From Candidatus Faecivivens stercorigallinarum (GTDB lineage: Bacteria; Bacillota; Clostridia; Oscillospirales; Ruminococcaceae): a stretch of 15,521 bases of DNA. The notes under the pieces are model-generated. The model was not told the origin of the DNA. It searched no databases and was given only the letters and a program-made list of their open reading frames with translations. This document shows, one piece after another, positions 6,660-13,973 of this stretch; positions within the stretch are counted from its first letter, which is position 1, and each line of letters begins with the position of its first letter. The stretch spans positions 1 through 15,521 of the forward strand of contig DVLN01000029.1 of NCBI GenBank assembly GCA_018715465.1, in the 5' to 3' direction. Both the position numbers and the translations under genes were made by a program.

Positions 6660-7784
6660 ATGAAGGAACAGCGGACCAGCCGCGATATCAAAAAAAATAA
6701 CCGAATCCGTACCCTGCGCTGTATTCTTGGCTGTGACCGTATTTCCCAGCCGGAACTGGCAGCAAAGCTGCAAAACAGCTGGCCGACGGTTTTGCAGAAT
6801 GTCCGGGAACTGATGGAGATGGGGCTGGTGCAGGAGGTCGGCGAATTCGCCTCTACCGGCGGCAGAAAGGCACGGGCGTTCGCGCCGGTCCGGGATGCCA
6901 GGACAGCAGTTGGGGTAGAAATCACTCAGAACCATATCGGGATGGTACTGACCAATCTGGCGGGTGAGCTGGTAAGATATGAGCGCAGAAAAAAGGAATT
7001 CTCCCAGTCCGAAAGCTACAGCCGGGCACTTGGTGAAATGGTCGAAGAATTTGCAGCCAGCTGCGGCATTTCACAGGAAAATCTGCTGGGATGCGGCATC
7101 GCACTGCCGGGAATTCTGGATGAGACAGGAGAGACGTTCGCCCTCTCCCATGTACTGGGCACCGAAAATATGCCGACAGCGTTTTTCTCCCGGTATATCC
7201 CCTTTCCCTGCCTGTTTGTCAACGACGCAAGCGCTGCCGGGCTGGCGGAGGTATGGGGAGAGGACGCGCCCGGAAATGTCGTTTACCTTTCGCTGAGCAA
7301 CAGCGTCGGCGGCGCGATTCTCAACGGCGGGAAGCTGTATAATGGCGACCATCTGCGGGCAGGTGAATTCGGGCATATGACGCTGGTGATGGACGGAAAG
7401 CCCTGTTACTGCGGAAAGCGCGGATGCCTCGACGCCTACTGTTCAGCAAAGGTGCTGGCAGAACATACCGGCGGAAATCTGGAACAGTTTTTTGACCGGC
7501 TCCAGGCAGATGACCCGGATCTCACGACGGTCTGGAAAGATTACCTGCGGTATCTGGCCACAGCAGTCAACAACCTGCGGATGGTATTTGACTGCACGGT
7601 GATCGCAGGCGGGTATGTCGGCGGATATCTTGAGGAATACGGAAACGAAATCCGGCAGCTCCTTTCTGAACGCAACACCTTCGAAGCGGACGCGGGTTAT
7701 TTCCGGTTTTGCCGGTACAGACGGGAGGCTTCCGCGATGGGAGCAGCCCTGATGCAGGTTGAACAGTTTATCCAGCAGCTGTAA
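6660..7784 (+). CDS. ROK family transcriptional regulator (NagC/XylR type)
   Basis: A 374-residue sugar-responsive repressor. An N-terminal winged helix (about 10-75; helix-turn-helix ISQPELAAKLQNSWPTVLQN, 28-47) precedes a ROK domain. The ROK zinc site is intact: His239 within EFGH (236-239), plus CYCGKRGCLDAY with Cys249, Cys251 and Cys256. The first phosphate motif reads GVEITQN, with Glu where kinases have DxGxT, so it is a regulator rather than a sugar kinase, though Asp189 (FVNDA) is kept. GAGGA (6646-6650) stands 9 bases before the ATG. A terminator follows the gene. The adjacent polyol dehydrogenase with an AT-rich palindrome at its promoter is the likeliest target; the inducer is unknown. 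Confidence 0.9.
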   Translation: MKEQRTSRDIKKNNRIRTLRCILGCDRISQPELAAKLQNSWPTVLQNVRELMEMGLVQEVGEFASTGGRKARAFAPVRDARTAVGVEITQNHIGMVLTNLAGELVRYERRKKEFSQSESYSRALGEMVEEFAASCGISQENLLGCGIALPGILDETGETFALSHVLGTENMPTAFFSRYIPFPCLFVNDASAAGLAEVWGEDAPGNVVYLSLSNSVGGAILNGGKLYNGDHLRAGEFGHMTLVMDGKPCYCGKRGCLDAYCSAKVLAEHTGGNLEQFFDRLQADDPDLTTVWKDYLRYLATAVNNLRMVFDCTVIAGGYVGGYLEEYGNEIRQLLSERNTFEADAGYFRFCRYRREASAMGAALMQVEQFIQQL

Positions 7785-7786
7785 TA

Positions 7787-7821
7787 CAGACGGAGTGGAC
7801 AGACTCCGTCTGTTTATTTTT
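7787..7821 (+). terminator. Intrinsic terminator of the ROK gene
   Basis: The perfect 10-bp stem 7787-7796/7803-7812 has a 6-base loop and is followed by the T-rich tail TTTATTTTT (7813-7821). It separates the regulator from the dehydrogenase as two transcription units. Confidence 0.9.
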
Positions 7822-7842
7822 GAACAAAAAGCAGAAACCCTA

Positions 7843-7871
7843 TTGACAAACATCTAAAAGCGTGCTTTAAT
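7843..7871 (+). promoter_or_regulatory. Strong promoter of the dehydrogenase
   Basis: A perfect -35, TTGACA (7843-7848), lies 17 bases before TTTAAT (7866-7871, 5 of 6). Transcription should start near 7878, just before the paired palindromes at 7881-7899. Confidence 0.8.
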
Positions 7872-7880
7872 ATAGATACA

Positions 7881-7899
7881 TTTATAAATATTTTATAAA
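7881..7899. promoter_or_regulatory. Candidate operator: twin TTTATAAA palindromes
   Basis: Two copies of the self-palindromic octamer TTTATAAA (7881-7888 and 7892-7899) are spaced 11 bases centre to centre, about one helical turn, so both face the same side of the DNA. They sit just after the predicted transcription start. ROK repressors generally bind AT-rich dyads, and the neighbouring ROK protein is the obvious candidate. This is inference. Confidence 0.45.
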
Positions 7900-7916
7900 A
7901 GTGAATGCAAATCAAT

Positions 7917-7921
7917 GGAGG
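7917..7921 (+). promoter_or_regulatory. Ribosome binding site that fixes the dehydrogenase start
   Basis: GGAGG lies 8 bases before the ATG at 7930. The in-frame ATG at 7915 overlaps this site and has no ribosome site of its own, so translation should begin at 7930. Confidence 0.8.
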
Positions 7922-7929
7922 CGTCAGCT

Positions 7930-8985
7930 ATGCAGGGCAAAATGAAAGTCGCCGTCATGAACGGCATCGGACAGATGGGTTTTATCGAACGGGATATCCC
8001 GACTCCCGGCCCGGATGAGGTACTGGTCAAACTGGACTATGTCGGCATCTGCGGCAGCGATATGCACTATTATGAGACAGGCGCAATCGGCAGTTATGTC
8101 GTCAAACCGCCTTTCGTGCTGGGGCATGAACCCGGCGGCAGAGTCGTCGAAGTCGGCGCGAATGTTCATCACCTCAAAGTTGGCGACCGGGTCGCGCTGG
8201 AACCCGGAAAGACCTGCGGGCACTGTGAATTCTGCCGGAAAGGCGAATACAATCTCTGTCCTGACGTCATTTTCTTTGCAACCCCTCCGGTCGACGGCGT
8301 ATTTCAGGAATATGTTGCCCATCAAGCAGCCCTCTGTTTCAAACTGCCGGACAATGTCAGCACGATGGAAGGCGCTTTGATCGAACCGCTGGCAGTTGGT
8401 TTCCATGCGGCCAACCAGGGCGGCGCACACGCCGGACAGACTGCGGTGGTTCTGGGGGCTGGCTGTATCGGGCTGGTGTCCATGATGGCGCTGAAAGCAG
8501 AAGGGGTGTCGCGGGTCTATGTTGTGGACCTGATGCAAAAGCGGCTGGATAAGGCTGTCGAACTGGGGGCAGACGGCGTGATCAATGGCCGGGAACAGGA
8601 CGCAGTCGAGGCTGTCATGCAGCTGACCGGCGGCAGAGGCTGTGATCTGGTCATCGAGACATCCGGCAGTGAAATCTGCACCCGTCAGGCCATTTCGATG
8701 ACCCGCAAAGGTGCGACGATTGTATTGGTCGGATACAGCAAATCGGGTGAAATGACGCTGCCGCTGAGCCTGGCACTGGATAAGGAACTGACCTTCAAAA
8801 CGGTTTTCCGTTACCGCCACATCTACCCGATGGCCATTGATGCAGTCGCCGCTGGGAAGGTCAACCTCAAGGGCATTGTCACCGACATCTTTGATTTTGA
8901 CGATATCCAAAACGCAATGGACCGCAGCGTTTCGGATAAAAACAACATTGTAAAAGCAGTTGTCCGCATCGCAAAAGATTGCTGA
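7930..8985 (+). CDS. Zinc-dependent polyol/alcohol dehydrogenase (sorbitol dehydrogenase-like)
   Basis: A medium-chain dehydrogenase of 351 residues, probably oxidising a polyol such as sorbitol or xylitol to the ketose with NAD+. Catalytic zinc ligands are visible at Cys41 (GICGSD), His66-Glu67 (GHEPGG) and Glu152 (IEPLAVG). The structural zinc has all four cysteines: Cys96, Cys99, Cys102, Cys110. The nucleotide loop is GAGCIG (176-181), and Asp200 at the end of the next strand (YVVD) favours NAD over NADP. The start at 7930 is set by GGAGG at 7917-7921. It is monocistronic between its own promoter and a terminator, next to a ROK repressor and without a visible transporter. L-threonine dehydrogenase-like or butanediol dehydrogenase-like substrates cannot be excluded. 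Confidence 0.9.
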   Translation: MQGKMKVAVMNGIGQMGFIERDIPTPGPDEVLVKLDYVGICGSDMHYYETGAIGSYVVKPPFVLGHEPGGRVVEVGANVHHLKVGDRVALEPGKTCGHCEFCRKGEYNLCPDVIFFATPPVDGVFQEYVAHQAALCFKLPDNVSTMEGALIEPLAVGFHAANQGGAHAGQTAVVLGAGCIGLVSMMALKAEGVSRVYVVDLMQKRLDKAVELGADGVINGREQDAVEAVMQLTGGRGCDLVIETSGSEICTRQAISMTRKGATIVLVGYSKSGEMTLPLSLALDKELTFKTVFRYRHIYPMAIDAVAAGKVNLKGIVTDIFDFDDIQNAMDRSVSDKNNIVKAVVRIAKDC

Positions 8986-8993
8986 CCAGCTGC

Positions 8994-9028
8994 AAAATGG
9001 GAGGCGTGCACCGCATGCCTCCCATTTT
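8994..9028. terminator. Bidirectional terminator between convergent genes
   Basis: The perfect 12-bp stem 8994-9005/9017-9028 (AAAATGGGAGGC and its complement) has an 11-base loop and A/T runs at both ends. It serves the dehydrogenase on the plus strand and the flavodoxin-like gene on the minus strand. Confidence 0.85.
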
Positions 9029-9047
9029 CATGTCCGCCCTTTCGATA

Positions 9048-9581
9048 TCAGCACAGCTGCTGCATTGCCTCTGCAACCGTATCCAGGGCTTCAAGATTCA
9101 CGAAATCCACCTTCTGATTATAGGTCTGGATGATAAGCCGGTCTTCATCCGACCACTGTTCCGCCGGTTTTGACTGAATCGAACGAACCAGCATCCCCAT
9201 CATCATTTTATGGGAAAGATGCAGCTTTTCATAATCAATCGCCCCCCGGAGGTGAAAACGCCGGGTCCTGCTGCGGACAGATTCCGGCAGCTGGCGTTCC
9301 AGCGCATTTTTCAGATTCCGGCCATTCTCAGGGATGTCCGGGTCGGCAAGCCCCACCGTTACAACAATCAGTCTGGCGGTATCGGGGAGGTGACGAAGGG
9401 TTGTTTTCAGCCCTTTTATGCCGCCCGCATACAGTCCGCCCATATGGACCACTGTGTCATAACCTGCCAGAGACTTTATCCGGTCATAACTGGCCGCTTC
9501 CCAGCCGGTGCGCCGGGAGAGTTCCCGCGCATACCGTTCTGTCGAACCATACACCGTTCCGTAAAGAATCAGCCCTTTCAT
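9048..9581 (-). CDS. Flavodoxin domain-containing protein (HemG-like)
   Basis: A 177-residue flavoprotein, expected to bind FMN. The phosphate loop TVYGST (9-14) follows the first strand KGLILYG. GLYAGGIKG (49-57) and the later FHLRGAIDYEKL (109-120) are typical of the flavodoxin_5/protoporphyrinogen-oxidase-like group. The sequence fits a general flavodoxin-like electron carrier, and nothing nearby belongs to haem synthesis, so HemG activity should not be assumed. Its ATG overlaps the stop of the DUF4037 gene in an ATGA (9581-9578), indicating translational coupling; AAAGGGG lies about 9 bases upstream. It is the last gene before the terminator at 8994-9028. Confidence 0.85.
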   Translation of the reverse strand: MKGLILYGTVYGSTERYARELSRRTGWEAASYDRIKSLAGYDTVVHMGGLYAGGIKGLKTTLRHLPDTARLIVVTVGLADPDIPENGRNLKNALERQLPESVRSRTRRFHLRGAIDYEKLHLSHKMMMGMLVRSIQSKPAEQWSDEDRLIIQTYNQKVDFVNLEALDTVAEAMQQLC

Positions 9582-10717
9582 TCCAGCAGCCCCTTTCTGT
9601 CTTCCTGATCACTGCTGTCGTTTCCCGATGCAACCGGTGCATACAGTGCCTGTATCCGCGTCTGCCAGCGGGGATCGTCCGAAAAGGTGACCATGTTTGC
9701 AACTTCGCTGATGCTCCCCAGCAGCGGCACCCCATCCAGCGGTGTCCCGATGAGGGTGTCCTGGATGGCCTCGACAATCCGGTCGGCAAAGATCACGGTC
9801 ATCTCCCGGCCGAAGTATTTCTGCGCCATTACCGCGACCGGCTCTGTCATCCCGGAGACGTTGTGCAGCTGTGCGGTCAGCAGCTGGGCTTCTACCAGCG
9901 CCGCTTCCCTTGCCGGAAAATCAGCGGCACCGACAGCGGCAAAAACCGACTCTTTCAGTTTCCCATCAACCGGCAGACGGGAAAAAGCGGTTCCAAACCA
10001 CTTGCTGTAAGGGGCATACTCCCCGCAGTAGAGAAAGCAAAGCCGCATCAGCCGTTCGGCAATCCGCCCGCAGACAAGCCTTGACCCGAGTTCGTCCCCG
10101 ACCTGGGCACACCGGCCAACAAACGCCTGTTCCTCAGCGATCAGCGACCAGTTGGAGGCGGCCAGGTATTTCTGGACAAGAGGTGGGTAAAACCGTAATG
10201 GGGCCAGCATTTTCTCCATCCCCAGGCCGTCGGCATAAAAATCAGCCGAGCGAAGCGCCAGCAGCCGGTGTTCCGAAAAGGCCAGCCACCCGGCCGCAGT
10301 CAGCTGTTCAATATCCGCTTTTCCTAGATATTCTTTCAGATACCCCCGCGGGGTATAAATCCAGATCAGCGGCGAGACTGGCCCATCCTCCACCGGCACC
10401 GGAAGCCGGACACCACGGTCATTCGGGTCAGGTGGTGAAAAATTGACGCTGTATCCACAAAAGCTGACCGGCAATTTTTCTGCAAACAGCTTTTCGATCT
10501 GCGGTTGCAGCCCCATATCCTTTTCGGACAAAAACAGATAAAAACGCGGGCCCCACATATGGTCGGTCGATACCGCATCATCATACCCCAATACGTCGGA
10601 ACCATACCCCATAAGCCCGGCTGTATACGAAAGCCCCGGAAACGCTTGTTCCAGCAGCGGTTTTGCCGCCTGTTCAAAAAATGCCCTGCAAAGTTCCCTG
10701 CCCTTGATAAATGCCAT
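9578..10717 (-). CDS. DUF4037 domain-containing protein
   Basis: A 379-residue protein of the DUF4037 family. The N-terminal motif GYGSDVLGYDDAVSTDHMWG (37-56) resembles a nucleotidyltransferase-fold active site (GS followed by acidic pairs: Ser40, Asp41, Asp46, Asp47, Asp52). The family block YAPYSKWFGTAFSRL lies at 234-248. Activity and substrate are unknown; antibiotic-nucleotidyltransferase-like chemistry is only a guess from the fold. The frame is open to an ATG at 10744, but GGGGAG (10731-10726) sits 8 bases before the ATG at 10717, and the predicted transcription start (about 10740) lies downstream of 10744, so 10717 is used. First gene of a two-gene unit with the flavodoxin-like protein. 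Confidence 0.85.
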   Translation of the reverse strand: MAFIKGRELCRAFFEQAAKPLLEQAFPGLSYTAGLMGYGSDVLGYDDAVSTDHMWGPRFYLFLSEKDMGLQPQIEKLFAEKLPVSFCGYSVNFSPPDPNDRGVRLPVPVEDGPVSPLIWIYTPRGYLKEYLGKADIEQLTAAGWLAFSEHRLLALRSADFYADGLGMEKMLAPLRFYPPLVQKYLAASNWSLIAEEQAFVGRCAQVGDELGSRLVCGRIAERLMRLCFLYCGEYAPYSKWFGTAFSRLPVDGKLKESVFAAVGAADFPAREAALVEAQLLTAQLHNVSGMTEPVAVMAQKYFGREMTVIFADRIVEAIQDTLIGTPLDGVPLLGSISEVANMVTFSDDPRWQTRIQALYAPVASGNDSSDQEDRKGLLE

Positions 10718-10725
10718 GCCACTTG

Positions 10726-10731
10726 CTCCCC
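10726..10731 (-). promoter_or_regulatory. Ribosome binding site that fixes the DUF4037 start
   Basis: GGGGAG on the minus strand lies 8 bases before the ATG at 10717. The upstream in-frame ATG at 10744 has no comparable site. Confidence 0.75.
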
Positions 10732-10746
10732 TACTGTAAATCATTT

Positions 10747-10775
10747 GTTATATGATACCATAATCCACCGGTAAA
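10747..10775 (-). promoter_or_regulatory. Promoter of the DUF4037-flavodoxin unit
   Basis: On the minus strand TTTACC (10775-10770) is followed after 17 bases by TATAAC (10752-10747, 5 of 6). It predicts initiation near 10740. It is divergent from the dipeptidase promoter 58 bases away. Confidence 0.55.
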
Positions 10776-10832
10776 AACAATGATCATTTAGAGAACTTAC
10801 GGTAAAAATCCGTTGCTCCAATCCCCGTTTGA

Positions 10833-10861
10833 TTGACAAGCCATGGCAAACAGGATATAAT
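10833..10861 (+). promoter_or_regulatory. Perfect-consensus promoter of the dipeptidase operon
   Basis: TTGACA (10833-10838), 17 bases, TATAAT (10856-10861): both boxes and spacing match the sigma-A consensus exactly. Initiation is expected near 10868, about 40 bases before the ATG at 10908. No transcription terminator is apparent until 15337, so it can drive five genes. Confidence 0.85.
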
Positions 10862-10907
10862 GAACGTATGTGAAATTATCCCTACAACAGGAAAGGTTGT
10901 GTGACAA

Positions 10908-12323
10908 ATGCTCAAAGAGCAGATCGCATCTTATATGGAAAACCATCGTCAGCAGATGATCGACGATATCTCCGCACTGGTCCGCATCCAGAGCGACCGT
11001 GGTGAGCCCGCTCCCGGTGCGCCTTTTGGCAAAGGCCCCGCCGCGGCACTGGAAAAAGCCATGGAGATCTGTGCCGCTAAAGGCTTTGCCGTCCAGAACT
11101 GGGACGGCTATGTCTGCACCGCGGACATGAACGCCTTGGCTCCTCAGCTGGATATCCTCGCCCACCTCGACGTCGTCCCGGTATCGGACGGCTGGACGGT
11201 CACTGGGCCGTTTGAACCCAAACTGGTCGGCAACAAGCTGTACGGACGCGGAACCGCCGACGACAAGGGCCCGGCTGTTGCTGCACTGTACGCGATGATG
11301 GCGGTAAAGGACCTGGGTATCCCGCTCGCCTATAACTGCCGGCTGATCCTCGGCACCGACGAGGAATGCGGCAGCAGCGATATCCATTATTACTATCAAA
11401 AGCAGGCGGAAGCACCCTGCACCTTCTCGCCCGACGCCAACTTCCCCTGCATCAACATCGAAAAAGGCTCCATCCGCGGCTATTACCACGCCTGCTACCC
11501 GGAATCCTCCGCCCTCCCCAGAATTGTCAGCGTCACGGCCGGCACCAAGATCAATGTCGTCCCCAACCGCGCTGAAGCGGTCGTCGAAGGCTTTGAGATG
11601 GATGTTTTGCAGGCTGTCGCCGGCAAAGTAACCGAAGATACCGGCGTGACCTTTACCTTTGAGGGCGAAGGCGTTGTCACTGTTCACGCACTGGGGCAGG
11701 ATGGACATGCTGCAATGCCCGAAAAAGGCAACAACGCAATCACCGGCCTTCTGACCCTGCTGACCGCGCTGCCGGCCGCCAAGAGCGAGGGCTTTGACAA
11801 GCTGTGCGCCTTCCAGAAGATGTACCCGCACGGCGACTGGAGCGGGCTTGCCGCCGGTATCGCGATGCAGGACGCTGAATCGGGCGCGCTGACCTGCTCG
11901 CTGGATATCTTCAACCTGACGCTGACCGGGTTTGAGGCACAGACCGACTGCCGCTGCCCGATCTGTTCGACCGATGAAAATGTGACCGCTGTCCTGAAGG
12001 CAGGCGCCGAAGCAATTGGCCTGACGCTGGACGAAAGCTGCAAGCTGAATGCCCCTCACCATGTCCCGGCCGATTCCCCATTTATCCAGACGCTGCTCTC
12101 CGCTTATGAACAGTACACCGGCCAGAAGGGTGAACCGCTCGCAATTGGCGGCGGCACCTATACCCACCATCTGAAAAATGGCGTCGCGTTTGGCTGTGAA
12201 TTCCCCGGCGGAGAAGACAACCATATGCACGGCAACGACGAATTTGTCAACATCGACGAACTGATCCTGTCGGCGCAGATCTTTGCACAGGTCATCGTCG
12301 ACCTCTGCGCGGAGAAGAACTGA
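10908..12323 (+). CDS. PepV-like dipeptidase, M20 family metallopeptidase
   Basis: A cytoplasmic dinuclear-zinc exopeptidase of 471 residues, the PepV length, cleaving dipeptides and N-terminal residues of short peptides. Metal and catalytic residues are in family positions: His86 and Asp88 (LAHLDVVP), bridging Asp119 (GRGTADDKGP), Glu152 as base and Glu153 as ligand (TDEECG), Asp176 (FSPDANFP), and a C-terminal His at 439 or 441 (EDNHMHGNDE). A lid domain lies between about 190 and 380, with VPNRAEA (218-224) and GQDGHAAMPEKGNNAI (263-278). AGGAAAGG (10889-10896) precedes the ATG by 11 bases. First gene of the five-gene run, directly followed by a FadR-type regulator that may control it. Confidence 0.92.
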   Translation: MLKEQIASYMENHRQQMIDDISALVRIQSDRGEPAPGAPFGKGPAAALEKAMEICAAKGFAVQNWDGYVCTADMNALAPQLDILAHLDVVPVSDGWTVTGPFEPKLVGNKLYGRGTADDKGPAVAALYAMMAVKDLGIPLAYNCRLILGTDEECGSSDIHYYYQKQAEAPCTFSPDANFPCINIEKGSIRGYYHACYPESSALPRIVSVTAGTKINVVPNRAEAVVEGFEMDVLQAVAGKVTEDTGVTFTFEGEGVVTVHALGQDGHAAMPEKGNNAITGLLTLLTALPAAKSEGFDKLCAFQKMYPHGDWSGLAAGIAMQDAESGALTCSLDIFNLTLTGFEAQTDCRCPICSTDENVTAVLKAGAEAIGLTLDESCKLNAPHHVPADSPFIQTLLSAYEQYTGQKGEPLAIGGGTYTHHLKNGVAFGCEFPGGEDNHMHGNDEFVNIDELILSAQIFAQVIVDLCAEKN

Positions 12324-12325
12324 TT

Positions 12326-13057
12326 ATGAAACGGGATCAAAGCCTGGCGGAACGTACCGCCGATGATATTCTTTCGATGCTCAACATCGAAAAACGCTTT
12401 GCAGCCGGCGACCGGCTGCCGAGCGAAAACGAACTGGCAAATGAACTGGGCGTCAGCCGTACCACCCTGCGCGAGGCGGTCCGGCTGCTGGCCGCCCATC
12501 AGGTGCTGGTCACCGAACGGGGCCGCGGCACCTTTGTCCGGCAGGACTTCCACCCCAGCGATGCCAAGCTGACGCTGGAAAGCATGACCCCCGAGCTGAT
12601 CGACGTCCGGGACCTGTTTGAGATGCGGCTGATCTTTGAGCCTGAGGCGGCCTACTATGCCGCCCAGCGGGCGACCGACGCCGAACTGGAGAGAATCCGC
12701 CATTATGCCGAACTGGAAGAGGAACTGATCGCCAAAGGGGAGGACCGGGCAGAGGTCGAGATGGCATTTCACAACTCGATCGCGACCGCGACCCACAACA
12801 GCTTTATCGGTGAGCTGGTGCCGCTGATCTACCGTTCCATCGACCGGGCACTGCGGCTGTCGGGAGATTTCCCCGACATCATCGCCAATGTCGTCGAAGA
12901 CAACCGGCTGCTGATCGAGTTCCTGACCCGGCGCAACGCCGAAGGAGCACGCAGCGCGATGCGGATTCATATTATCCATGCAATGGACGGACTGGACACC
13001 GGTGTACAAACAAAAGGAGGATACGATGGCAGCAACCAGGAAAAAAATCACTTTTAA
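12326..13057 (+). CDS. FadR/GntR family transcriptional regulator with FCD domain
   Basis: A 243-residue one-component repressor. The N-terminal winged helix (about 8-75) shows LPSENELANELGVSRTTLRE (31-50) and the wing ERGRGTFV (64-71). An all-helical FCD ligand domain spans about 95-225. Aligned by eye, the usual Asp-His-His-His metal set reads Glu145, His149, Asn193 and His215, so the metal site may be altered or absent. The gene starts 2 bases after the dipeptidase stop, with GGAG 11 bases before the ATG, and its last 32 bases overlap the next gene. The ligand is not predictable; position suggests control of its own operon. Confidence 0.9.
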   Translation: MKRDQSLAERTADDILSMLNIEKRFAAGDRLPSENELANELGVSRTTLREAVRLLAAHQVLVTERGRGTFVRQDFHPSDAKLTLESMTPELIDVRDLFEMRLIFEPEAAYYAAQRATDAELERIRHYAELEEELIAKGEDRAEVEMAFHNSIATATHNSFIGELVPLIYRSIDRALRLSGDFPDIIANVVEDNRLLIEFLTRRNAEGARSAMRIHIIHAMDGLDTGVQTKGGYDGSNQEKNHF

Positions 13058-13934
13058 GGGACAGAGCATTGATGCCGTCATCCGCCAGTACAAACGCACC
13101 CGCCTGATCTCCTATGCGCTCTACTCGCTGGCTCTTCTGATGGTGATGATGAGTCTGACCTGGTACAGTGTCGACTCGCTCACCGCCCTGGGGCTGATAC
13201 TGACGGTCGGGCTGGCGGTCTTTGCGGTGTATGTCATCCACAACATCGGGATTTACATGATGACCCGTTATCTTGAGATTTTGCGGGCAGACTGCGACCC
13301 GAAAAAATTCGAGGCGCTCTACTCCAAAATGGAGGTGCACCCCGACCGCCCAAATGAAATTACCTTCAACATCTGCCGGGCTATCTACTATCAGGGACGT
13401 TTTCAGGAGGCCCTGGACCGGCTGAAAGCGATGGGACGGCCAAAAGAAAACAGCTCGATGTATTTTCAGTATTACAATCTGCTGGCCAGCTGCTATGACG
13501 AGCTGGGCGACGTCGAAAAGCTGGTGCTGATCAAGGAAAAGATCGGCAAACAGGTCCTCTCGATGAAGGAAAAGGACCGCTACATCGGAAATGGCCGGAT
13601 GCTGATGATGATTCTGGACCAGATGCTGACCCAGAAGGAAGGCCGCATCAGTCGCAGCCGGGCTTTATGCGAAGAGCTGCTGGACAACGCGACCTTTACG
13701 CTGGCCCGCATCCAGTGGACCTGCCGGCTGGCAGTGCTGGAATACCAATCGGGTACCGGACGCTCGGCGATGGAACACGCAGCCTATGTCATCGACGACG
13801 GAGGAAGTACCTTCTATGTCGAACGGGCGCGGGAACTGTACAAAAAATGCTGCGGACACGACTATGTCACCGAACAGGAACAGTTCCAGGCGAATCTGGC
13901 CGCCGGTATGTATGACCAGGAAAAAGAAGATTGA
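13026..13934 (+). CDS. Membrane protein of unknown function with TPR-like repeats
   Basis: I do not recognise a named family. The 302-residue protein has a basic N-terminus, two transmembrane segments (about 27-48 and 52-76), and a soluble C-terminal part. That part shows TPR-like helical pairs, for example ICRAIYYQGRFQEALDRLKA (116-135) and YYNLLASCYDELGDVEKLVL (149-168). By the positive-inside rule both termini are probably cytoplasmic. AAAGGAGG (13013-13020) lies 5 bases before the ATG at 13026, inside the end of the regulator gene; an in-frame ATG at 12978 has no such site. It may be a scaffold for cytoplasmic partners at the membrane. Confidence 0.8.
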   Translation: MAATRKKITFKGQSIDAVIRQYKRTRLISYALYSLALLMVMMSLTWYSVDSLTALGLILTVGLAVFAVYVIHNIGIYMMTRYLEILRADCDPKKFEALYSKMEVHPDRPNEITFNICRAIYYQGRFQEALDRLKAMGRPKENSSMYFQYYNLLASCYDELGDVEKLVLIKEKIGKQVLSMKEKDRYIGNGRMLMMILDQMLTQKEGRISRSRALCEELLDNATFTLARIQWTCRLAVLEYQSGTGRSAMEHAAYVIDDGGSTFYVERARELYKKCCGHDYVTEQEQFQANLAAGMYDQEKED

Positions 13935-13973
13935 TTCTGATTCCAACAGCCTTGGAAAGAAAGGGGTTTGCGG

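Noticed and set aside
7924..8910. Long minus-strand frame (328 codons) opposite the dehydrogenase
   Set aside because: Shadow of the zinc dehydrogenase, whose zinc ligands and Rossmann motif are all on the plus strand.
10797..12230. Long open frame (477 codons) on the minus strand opposite the dipeptidase
   Set aside because: It is a GC-rich shadow of the M20 peptidase gene, which has full catalytic motifs, a ribosome site and a perfect promoter. The antisense translation has no family features.
12158..13099. Minus-strand frame (313 codons) opposite the dipeptidase end and FadR-type regulator
   Set aside because: Shadow frame spanning two recognised plus-strand genes, with no plausible start site.
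13941..13957. Small inverted repeat TTCCAA/TTGGAA between the membrane protein and the chorismate mutase fusion
   Set aside because: Only 6 bp with no T-tract; too weak to call a terminator or attenuator.
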